Assembly: GCA_001632435.1 (NCBI GenBank)
Contig: KV424094.1
Location: 1-17,128 of the forward strand
Length of the DNA stretch: 17,128 nucleotides
From: Calocera cornea HHB12733
Taxonomy: Eukaryota; Basidiomycota; Dacrymycetes; Dacrymycetales; Dacrymycetaceae
Direction of reading: 5' to 3'
In this document: positions 1-6,197 of the stretch, piece by piece
How the letters are laid out: each line of letters starts with the position of its first letter
Numbering within the stretch: position 1 is the first letter of the stretch
The notes under the pieces: model-generated
What the model was told of the DNA's origin: nothing
The model's input: only the letters and a program-made list of their open reading frames with translations
Database searches by the model: none
Position numbers and translations under genes: made by a program

Positions 1-95
1 CCTAACCCTAACCCTAACCCTAACCCTAACCCTAACCCTAACCCTAACCCTAACCCTAACCCTAACCCTAACCCTAACCCTAACCCTAACCCTAA
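1..95. repeat. Telomere, CCCTAA/TTAGGG array
   Basis: Nearly 16 perfect copies of CCTAAC run from base 1 to base 95 with no variant unit. The C-rich strand reads 5'->3' into the chromosome, which is the orientation of a left chromosome end. The TTAGGG unit occurs in many fungi and in vertebrates; the intron-rich fungal genes downstream decide for a fungus. Non-telomeric DNA begins at base 96, directly inside a former coding region. Confidence 0.98.
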
Positions 96-983
96 GAAGC
101 GAAGCAGAAGGCCAACGGCGACGACCAAGATGCCGCTAATCTTGGCGTTAAGTTGCTTCATGAACGCCCAGATTGCAGGCAACCAGCCCGTCCCCGGCTT
201 CGGGTATTCGAAACCCAGCGAAAACTAGACCTTCATGCCAATGCCGATGCCAACCAGCACATTCCACCAATCCGACCAGCCTTGCTTGAACACTTTCCAG
301 CGGTCGTAGCCTTCGTCCAAGAGTGACTCTGTCCCATGGGCGGTGGTGCGAACGAGCTTCGCACCAGTCATCCTGCGATCAAGGTCGTGCAACTTGTCTC
401 GCTACGTCTTGATCTTCTCCTGCAGAGTGGGCGGGTGGAACTTCTTCTCGGCCTTCTTCAGCTTCCTGGACGTTGACTTCGTGTCATCGGTCCCGCTCGC
501 GAGCTTCACAGCGTCGGCCTTGTGATAAGCCTGGACGACGGCATCGACGAATGGATCCTACGATAGATATCAGCACGAGGATGCGAGCAGGGAAGACGAC
601 TTCCCCTAACTCCAATGACGGTCATCGGAGTAGCTACGAGGACATACCAAGGCGGAAGACTCCACATCTGGCAGCTCCTATTCTTCCTTCGTTCCTGTTC
701 CTTCCTCGACGGGCGGCATGATGCCGGTGAAGAGGAAGCCGACCATCACGCCGTGCACAGCGGGATATCCCGCCGTAGTCTGCGCGCCGCTCTCCACCCC
801 AGACACGTCGCGGATCTCGTTCGTAGGCTGAGCCTCTGCAGCGTTCGGTTTGTCGGTCGGATGAGCCGTCGAGAGGGTCTTGAGCTCGACGGACTCAGCG
901 TGGTGAGCAGCAGCGGCGTTGAGGCCAACGAACGTGCCGTTGATGGCCGCGAACAAGCCCGCAGCGCTATCAATGCCGTCCAT
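96..983 (-). pseudogene. Broken gene of unknown function, truncated by the telomere
   Basis: Reading leftward, an ATG at 983 (MDGIDSAAG...) opens exon 1 (983-648). A plausible 90-bp intron follows (647-558, donor GTATGT, acceptor TAG), then exon 2 (557-96). The frame has coding character: CpG-rich third positions, a Lys/Glu-rich stretch (SRKLKKAEKKFHPP) and a Trp/Gly-rich hydrophobic segment (WSDWWNVLVGIGIG), then a second hydrophobic run (ISGILVVAVGLLL) that could be a membrane helix. Three in-frame TAG codons break it (680-678, 404-402, 227-225). No stop lies between the last TAG and the telomere; the frame continues as TTA GGG (Leu-Gly) repeats. I do not recognise the family. A CT-rich leader lies just upstream of the ATG. 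It is most likely the 5' part of a gene cut by chromosome breakage and telomere healing, then decayed. The exact intron is inferred. Confidence 0.6.
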
Positions 984-1334
984 TTGAGAGAACGTAAAGT
1001 AGCTCGAAATTTAAAGAGGTGAGACACAGTGGTCGGGAAGAAAGCTGCAGACGGATGCAGCTTCGTGGTGGGTGAATGGGGAAACGGGTTGCTGGCTTTG
1101 CTATGCAAGGGTTCTCTCTTACTGTAGCTTCCCGAGTGCCACGCGACCCGACCGAGTTGCGACGAGATGCGTGCCCTGTGCCCTGTGCCCTCGGGCGCGT
1201 CGGAGGCAATGTACCTCCGCAGTGCCAAAAAAGGAGATTTTGCAAACACGGAACGCTGCGTCAGGGTGCCCTTCTGCCTACTGGGTTAGGATGCATGTGT
1301 TAGGGTACTAGTTAAGATGAGTGAGCGGAGCAAG

Positions 1335-1365
1335 GTTAGGGTTGGGGGTGGGTTAGGGTTAGGGT
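1335..1365. repeat. Interstitial telomere-like patch, TTAGGG orientation
   Basis: Degenerate TTAGGG units (GGTTAGGGTT, then GGGTTAGGGTTAGGG) lie in the opposite orientation to the terminal array. They sit within the 1165-1519 foldback. This is a typical trace of subtelomeric rearrangement or of repair using telomere sequence. Confidence 0.75.
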
Positions 1366-1406
1366 GATAATAGTATCTAAAATAATTTGAAGAACACAAG
1401 ACCAGG

Positions 1407-1436
1407 CAAGGCTATGGGCGCAAGCCCATAGCCTTG
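1407..1436. other. Perfect 13-bp hairpin with GCAA tetraloop
   Basis: CAAGGCTATGGGC (1407-1419) and GCCCATAGCCTTG (1424-1436) are exact reverse complements around the loop GCAA. GNRA loops are unusually stable in RNA; the minus-strand copy has a TTGC loop instead. It lies in AT-richer DNA at the centre-right of the foldback element. It could be a structured part of a mobile element or a palindrome-type insertion. Confidence 0.75.
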
Positions 1437-1529
1437 AGTCCAGAATTACTATTTTAGGTAGGTAGGGTGCATATTTGCCTCTGACGGGTGTCAGGGCACA
1501 GGGTACAGGGCACGCATCTTGTACCAACT

Positions 1530-2430
1530 TCACCCGACCTCCCACATAAGTTGCCAATGCATATCTTGCTACAAACACTCTTTTACAGATTCATTTCTTA
1601 TTTTACATCTTATCTGATGTGTGTTATATTATCTATTGCCATTTAACGCTTGTATGTAATACAGTCAACGGACCAGCATTTTGCGAGCTTTAGGTGTGAG
1701 TCAATCTTGCTGGTTAAAGTTGGGCTTACAGACCTCTCACACAGGAGATTCCTTTACTAATTCATTCTCAGACTAGAATAATAGCAATCTAAGCAAAGTG
1801 AATGAAAATCAAATATTGTTATGTGCCTTACAAAGATGGATAAACTTTGTTAAAATTCCAAAACATATGTGCTTCTGTCAGGGTTTTGGTCAGTCATGAC
1901 ATATGAGATCTTACTCCCTGTGCAACATGGTTGCTTAGGTTTTCCCAGAACTTTTTGGATGCACATTCCTTCCTAATTGAGAATGGAACCAATCAGTCAC
2001 CAGCAGGGTCCCCTGTCCACGTCAAGGAAGAGAGTGGTGTGGGCAGGACGCAGACAAAGCAAGGGCCTGGGGAGTGGAGGCAAATGGAAGCACATGGGGT
2101 AACCCCTAACCCTACACCCCGACCCTAACACTAAAGCTGGAGCCATGTATTATTGGTGCAGTCAAAATTGCACAATAATAATAATAATAAGTAACGTGGT
2201 CCATCAGGGACCGGGTTATATCAGGGAGCGGGTCACCCACACAGCCACACCAACCTGTTACTTTGCAAATGTAGTTTCTTTTTCATCACAATACCAAATC
2301 AATCCCAGAAAAGAGTAAGGGCATCAGGATGACCAGATGCTGTAGTCTCCAGTTTAATTTGTTCCAGTATCTCCCCCCTAAGACCTGTATGACCTATTTA
2401 CTGATGCACAGCCACAACTGTAGAATCTTG
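1530..2430. other. AT-rich, CpG-poor gene-free subtelomeric DNA
   Basis: About 900 bases with no convincing open frame. Base composition is clearly lower in G+C than in the rest of the window. By eye there are only about nine CpG dinucleotides between 1600 and 2400, roughly a quarter of what composition predicts. A short (AAT)n run lies at 2174-2190. The sequence gives no hint of function; it looks like old, decayed repeat DNA. Confidence 0.7.
2101..2130. repeat. Interstitial telomere-like patch, CCCTAA orientation
   Basis: Degenerate CCCTAA units (CCCCTAACCCTA, then GACCCTAACAC) are in the same orientation as the terminal array and opposite to the patch at 1335-1365. The two patches therefore bracket about 750 bp in inverted orientation. 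Confidence 0.65.
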
Positions 2431-2571
2431 CATCTATGGCTGATATCTCTTGTAACAAGGCCAATCTGTCCAGTAGAGAGTATCAGGCACTTGTTCAGGG
2501 TATGAACTATCCATGCCAGAAGGATTGGGCTGGAGAGGCCTGGATTTGGAGCTATGCTCCATCATCACCCT

Positions 2572-3162
2572 TGTCAGGGGATACCAAGTTCGGCCAACTC
2601 GGGCACGACCTTGCAACACTCGGACACCTTCGACCACCTTTGACATTTCCCCAGAACTCGGCTCCGCATTCAGGTCTTCGGTTACAAAGTTGCACCTTCG
2701 GCATAAACCTTCGGATACTTGGTACAGACTTAGGTAAGGCAGTGCCCACTCGGCTATGCTTCGGCTGTGCGGGCTATGCCTTGGCTGTGTCCTGGGCAGT
2801 GTCGGGTCTCACCTTGGTGTTTTGGAGAAGCTGAGGCTGTGATCGTATACTTGTATATAAACCTCGGTAGCTTCGGTAGCTTCTCCTTAGATCTGATCTC
2901 TGAGGAATCTCCATAGTCTTGTGAGAAAGCCTGGTCATCACATCCGTCCTCTCGCTCCGAACATCCAAACTCCCTCCGAACTCTGCTTGCTTCATCCAAA
3001 CTACCTTTGACATCCCACGCATCTCCTAGTTGGACTTACAAAGGGTACAATTGGTTGATTATTGGATACTGTCAGCCACGACCTCCCCTGAATCCCTTAT
3101 CTTCGGTCTCTTCGACTCGGTTGGGTTTAGTCGGCAGCCTTGCTAGACTGTGTGCCCTCACA
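2572..3162 (+). mobile_element. Solo LTR, 591 bp, with 5-bp target duplication ACCCT
   Basis: The segment begins TGTCAGGG and ends CCCTCACA, near-perfect short inverted ends (7 of 8) with the TG...CA termini of LTR retroelements. It is flanked by ACCCT on both sides (2567-2571 and 3163-3167), as expected of an integrase-made target duplication. A TATA box (TATATAAA, 2854-2861) precedes a conserved block (GATCTGATCTCTGAGGAATC, about 2890-2909) shared with the LTR at 4738-5109, probably the transcript start region. The left half (U3) carries about a dozen TCGG/TTCGG motifs. No internal retroelement genes are nearby, so it is a solo LTR left by recombination. Its retained CpGs suggest it is young relative to its surroundings. 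Superfamily (Ty3 or Ty1 type) cannot be told from the LTR alone. Confidence 0.75.
2854..2861 (+). promoter_or_regulatory. LTR TATA box
   Basis: TATATAAA lies about 30 bases upstream of the block conserved between the two LTRs. The matching site in the second LTR is TATATATA at 4906-4913, also just before the conserved block. This is the expected place of a retroelement promoter. Confidence 0.5.
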
Positions 3163-3350
3163 ACCCTTATCTTGCACCAGATGGGTAGATTTCCACAAAC
3201 AGGCAGATCCAGCCCAATCCCTGCAGCACACTGCTTCTATCTACAGTCAATAGATACCCTGTACTCTGCCCTGGGTAGATTGGCCTTGTTGCAAGAGATA
3301 TCAGCTATAAGAGGGAACTTGACCTGATAATTCCAGCTATTATAAAATAT

Positions 3351-3647
3351 TGGAGAGATAGGGAATGGGAAATGGGTGACAGGAAATGGAAGACAGGAAA
3401 TGGGACAATGGGAGATGGAGAAGATGGGAAATGGGAAACAAGAATGGGAGAGGGGAGATGGGTGACAAGAATGGGAGAGGGGAAGCAGGAGACAAGAGAT
3501 GAGAGTTGGGAAACAGGAAATGGGAGACAGGAAGGAGCAGACAGGAAATGAGAGATGGGAAATGGGAAATGGGAGACTAGAGAGACAGGAGTTAGGATGG
3601 GGGATAGGGGATGGGAGATGGGAGACCGTAGATGGGAAATAGGAAAG
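3351..3647. repeat. Degenerate polypurine tract, about 300 bp
   Basis: The plus strand is almost entirely A and G, built from variants of GGGARAT and GGGAGACAGGA. It is not a clean tandem repeat; the unit varies around 7-14 bases. The minus strand is correspondingly pyrimidine-rich, and the open frame seen there (Ser/Pro/His/Leu/Phe only) is an artefact of composition. Such tracts can form triplex (H-DNA) or G-rich structures. Confidence 0.85.
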
Positions 3648-4069
3648 CCACAAACATTGAGTCAGAAATAGTACATTAACTCAGAAAGAAAACAGTAAAC
3701 ATTAAGATCAGCTCCAGAGAGTGCTCCAGAGAATTAGTATAGCATAGGGGCAAGAAAAATTGTGCCTCTTCCTCCAAGTGGATCCATGGATGTTGACAGT
3801 TTATCAGCCTAGCATCACCCAGGAGGGCAGCACATGCGGACCAGAGGTAAGAGTCAAGCAGAAAGTGACGAGCACCAGCAGATGGTAGATGTCAAGCGCA
3901 GAGCTAGGGACAATGTGGCCGCTTGGCCCCAACGGCCTTGCCCCACTCCTCTCTGCTTCCGGCTACCAACCTCTGCCAGACCATTACCTTGACTAATTGC
4001 CTGGTGGAACAACAACACCGTCCTCAATAACCCTACTCTACTTAGACCCCTATACCCTTGATCACCCCT
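3648..4069. other. Gene-free subtelomeric DNA
   Basis: No open frame with coding character. The right end (4020-4069) contains scattered CCCTA and CTAACCC motifs that grade into the minisatellite. I see nothing else recognisable. Confidence 0.6.
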
Positions 4070-4333
4070 CTAACCCTGGTATACCAATCCCCACTAACCC
4101 TGGTGTACCCTAACCCACTAACCCTGGTGTACCAATCCCTGTTAACCCTGGTATACCAATCCCTGTTAACCCTGGTGTACCAATCCCTGTTAACCCTGGT
4201 ATACCAATCCCTGTTAACCCTGGTGTACCAATCCCCACTAACCCTGGTGTACCAATCCCCACTAACCCTGGTGTACCAATCCCCACTAACCCTGGTATAC
4301 CAATCCCCACTAACCCTGGTGTACCAATCCCTT
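4070..4333. repeat. 24-bp minisatellite, 11 copies, telomere-like core
   Basis: Eleven head-to-tail 24-bp units, each beginning CTAACCCTGG or TTAACCCTGG and continuing TRTACCAATCCC. Units 1-2 and 7-10 end in CCCA, units 3-6 in CCTG, and the second unit carries a variant middle (CCTAACCC), so the array has internal structure. Each unit starts with a telomere-like (C)TAACCC. Because 24 is a multiple of three, a frame stays open with an 8-residue repeat (LTLVYQSP), but there is no sign that it is translated. Confidence 0.95.
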
Positions 4334-4737
4334 GTTTGCAGAGGTTGAGTGCTTCCCTGGTAGTGTTTTATGGGATGAGGGCTGTAGTACCCTGCACCTA
4401 AACATGTCTAACTTCAATGAGTGAATTTGAATCATTGGTAAAGTGTACAATAGGATAAAAGTGCCACAGGAGGGACTCAAGAAAGAAGCTCTAGGGTCTG
4501 GGTGGCATGCCTGCTGATCTCATAGAGTCATGCGCTGGACGCAGGGGAGATGTTGTCCAAAGGAGTTTAGTGGGTGTGCCCTCAGGGCTGACTCCGCTAT
4601 GGGACAAGGGTGCTGTGGGCCACACCCCCTGTACTGAACCCCCCCATACTGAACCCCCTGTAGTGAACCCCCCTTGGTATGAGTCTGTAAGAAATAGGCG
4701 CGCAAATGCCCATTGGCGCGGTGCGCGCCGGATAGGA
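4334..4737. other. Gene-free DNA with a small triple repeat
   Basis: No convincing gene. Three copies of a 14-15 bp unit (TACTGAACCCCCC and variants) lie at about 4631-4673. The last 50 bases before the LTR (GGCGCG, GCGCGCC) are unusually CpG-rich for this zone. Confidence 0.6.
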
Positions 4738-5109
4738 TGTGACAAAACTGGAATCTTGTCACATCTGCCTCCAATGTCATATCATACATCTGCCTGGGAT
4801 ACGGGAATGCAGAACTATGGGCCCTGGGAGGGCAACTTTGACCCTAACTTCTCGAAAAACCCCCTTAGATGGTTTCCATGCTCTGACCCATGCAGGTCTG
4901 TAGGGTATATATAGGTGGGCTGTAGGCCCCTTAGCTCCTCAGATCTGGTCTCTGAGGAATCCCCCACCATAGGGACTTAGGCACTTGATCAATCATACAC
5001 CTATTCCCCTATACTCAAACCCCCTCATACGTCACTACTCCACCTATTCCACTTGACTCTTATACTTGTCTACCATCAGGCAGCCTCATTACTGTGGTGT
5101 GCCCTCACA
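4738..5109 (+). mobile_element. Old LTR, 372 bp, same family as the 2572-3162 LTR
   Basis: It starts TGTGACA and ends GTGTGCCCTCACA; the last 13 bases match the end of the other LTR (TGTGTGCCCTCACA) apart from the edge. The TATA region, the block AGATCTGGTCTCTGAGGAAT (4941-4960) and GGCAGCCT near the end are also shared. The flanking five bases (TAGGA and AGTGG) do not match, so no target duplication survives. Only about three CpGs remain in 372 bp. It is shorter than the other LTR, lacking most of the TCGG-rich left half. It reads as an ancient, deleted or recombined relative. The left boundary is less certain than the right. Confidence 0.6.
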
Positions 5110-5319
5110 AGTGGGGACCATGCTCAACCACCAAGCTCCAATACTAGCTTCAACATGCTATGAGTGAACATGGCATTAACCGCCTTCCCAGTATATCAGA
5201 TACTTGCTGTAACCAAGTATACACAATGGGTGTTAATGAAGAAAAGGGCGTGAAAAGACCAGCAGAGATGCACTAAACATTATAAAGCTATTCAGATGTG
5301 TTCATATTGGCCATGTGTG

Positions 5320-5390
5320 AAGTCGTTTCCGCGAGTTTACATCTGCTGATGAGGCTAATACGTAAACTTGTGGGAACGACTTTACGTATT
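5320..5390 (+). other. Two overlapping, mutually exclusive hairpins
   Basis: Hairpin A pairs 5320-5340 with 5362-5382: all 21 positions pair in plus-strand RNA, three of them as G-U, around a 21-base loop. Hairpin B pairs 5357-5366 with 5381-5390 (AATACGTAAA/TTTACGTATT), 10 perfect pairs, and competes with A for the same bases. The three A-arm differences are all explained by C-to-T change on the plus strand of a once-perfect palindrome, so a decayed palindromic insertion is as likely as a structured RNA. No gene encloses it. Confidence 0.7.
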
Positions 5391-5911
5391 TCAGACCTGA
5401 AATCAGCCCAGACCCCACAACTCTTACCCTAACCAACCATGAAAACACTATAGATCACCTGGGTGCACAGCCCCTCGGGGGCTCCGGGGATGCGGCTCTG
5501 GCATGTTGAGAGGGTGTCAGGGTTTAGCCCTCGGCATGCAGCCCCAGTGGGGCCCAATAGTTGATGTTCAGAAAATATTAGGAGTGTCGTATATGAGAGT
5601 TGTAGGAGTGGTGTGAATGGAATTCTGGGTAAGCAGGGCTTACACCATTGCCCCATTGGTGGATGGTGCATTGCTTAGGTAACTCTAATGTGGGCAAAAC
5701 ACCCTATTAGATGGCTATGGTAACCCTACTTAGCTGGTTTAGGGTAAGTTGTAGACCACCCTAGTAGGGTTGGATTCCAGAAAGAAGGGTTAGGGTTGTA
5801 GTTATGCTGCAGTGTTTGGGCTACAGTGAACAGGTTTTCAGTGACAAGGGTTGACAGTGATGAGCAAGCCTCTTAGTGCACAAACCTGAGGTGGCAGGGT
5901 TACAAAGGTAA
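5391..5911. other. Gene-free DNA with telomere-like motifs
   Basis: No convincing gene. It holds scattered TTAGGG-type motifs: TTACCCTAACC near 5426, TTTAGGGTAAG near 5739 and AGGGTTAGGGTT at 5786-5797. A short GC hairpin (AGCCCC-TCG-GGGGCT) lies near 5468-5482. CpG remains sparse until about 5900, where composition changes to that of the unique chromosome. Confidence 0.6.
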
Positions 5912-6055
5912 CCCCAAGTGCACCTGGTACAGAGATTCCTGGCGGAACTGGACAGATTTCGAACAGACCTCCGACTCGGACTAGAGAACCGGGAGATGCT
6001 ACTGGATCAGACTGTCCCAAAACGCAAACAGCGGCGGAATGTACTCAGGGCATAG
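5912..6055 (+). pseudogene. Orphan 3' end of an unknown gene at the subtelomere boundary
   Basis: A 47-codon open stretch ends in TAG at 6053-6055. It is bounded on the left by a TAA at 5909-5911 and has no ATG near its left edge. The encoded tail is strongly amphipathic and charged (QRFLAELDRFRTDL, then LENREMLLDQ and VPKRKQRRNVL), which looks like real protein rather than noise, and CpG-rich coding composition begins here. GGTACAG at 5926-5932 could be a splice acceptor for a lost upstream exon. It converges on the phospholipase-like gene 142 bp away. The charged, basic tail would fit a transposase or nuclear protein, but I cannot name a family. Confidence 0.35.
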
Positions 6056-6160
6056 TTTGGAGAAAGACGGTGGACGTTCAAGATTTCTAACTTCGCTTCT
6101 TTCCTCCGACGTGTCGGCGACGCACGCAGGAAAGTATGGTTGAACTAGCGGCTCTCCCTG

Positions 6161-6192
6161 TTTATTTATTCACCATAATCTACTGTTTTATT
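6161..6192 (-). terminator. Poly(A) signals of the minus-strand phosphoesterase gene
   Basis: On the minus strand AATAAA lies at 6192-6187, 5 bases after the stop codon, and AATAAATAAA at 6170-6161. The second is better placed for a normal 3' untranslated region. Confidence 0.5.
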
Positions 6193-6197
6193 TACCT

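Larger units (their letters stand above)
1165..1519. repeat. Foldback-like inverted repeat with 45-bp arms
   Basis: Arm 1 is 1165-1209 and arm 2 is 1475-1519 in reverse complement. The outer 27 bases (starting AGATGCGTGCCCTGT) match at 26 of 27 positions; a 7-base diverged patch follows, then 11 bases matching at 10 of 11. Weaker similarity continues outward for about 15 bases. The 265-bp interior contains a telomere-like patch and a perfect GCAA-capped hairpin. It resembles a small non-autonomous foldback or MITE-type element. I see no target duplication, so the outer ends are uncertain. Confidence 0.6.
2435..3309. mobile_element. Foldback/MITE-like element split by an LTR insertion
   Basis: The outer 33 bases at 2435-2467 (TATGGCTGATATCTCTTG...) recur in reverse complement at 3277-3309 with 31 of 33 identities. 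Weaker similarity continues inward to a matching GGATTGGGCTGG at 2522-2533 and its reverse complement at 3209-3220. Removing the LTR and one copy of its target duplication (2572-3167) leaves an element of about 280 bp, mostly two arms and a short spacer. No transposase is encoded. I see no unambiguous target duplication for this outer element; a TA is possible. The order of events, foldback first and LTR second, follows from the nesting. Confidence 0.65.

Noticed and set aside
369..404. A 33-nt intron that would remove the TAG at 404-402
   Set aside because: It is far shorter than every other intron here (45 bp or more) and the skipped residues look like normal charged coding sequence.
96..983. 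TAG read as a sense codon in the telomere-linked gene
   Set aside because: Nuclear TAG reassignment is not known in this group; decay of a truncated gene is simpler.
1400..1445. Helitron 3' end (hairpin near a CTRR)
   Set aside because: On neither strand does a CTRR end lie at the usual distance after the hairpin, and no helicase gene or TC start is seen.
1600..2130. Foreign (vertebrate-like) DNA because of low CpG and TTAGGG telomere
   Set aside because: Low CpG is equally explained by fungal DNA methylation, and the segment is continuous with fungal genes; no vertebrate repeat was recognised.
3237..3653. 138-codon minus-strand frame rich in Ser/Pro/Phe/Leu
   Set aside because: It is the complement of the polypurine tract; composition explains it.
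4070..4333. CRISPR-like or repeat-protein reading of the 24-bp array
   Set aside because: Units are directly adjacent with no spacers, and the organism is a eukaryote; the open 8-residue repeat follows from the 24-bp period.
5341..5370. Hammerhead ribozyme or C/D snoRNA suggested by CTGATGAGG
   Set aside because: The GAAA part of the hammerhead core is missing and no proper stem II forms; C and D boxes lack a convincing terminal stem.
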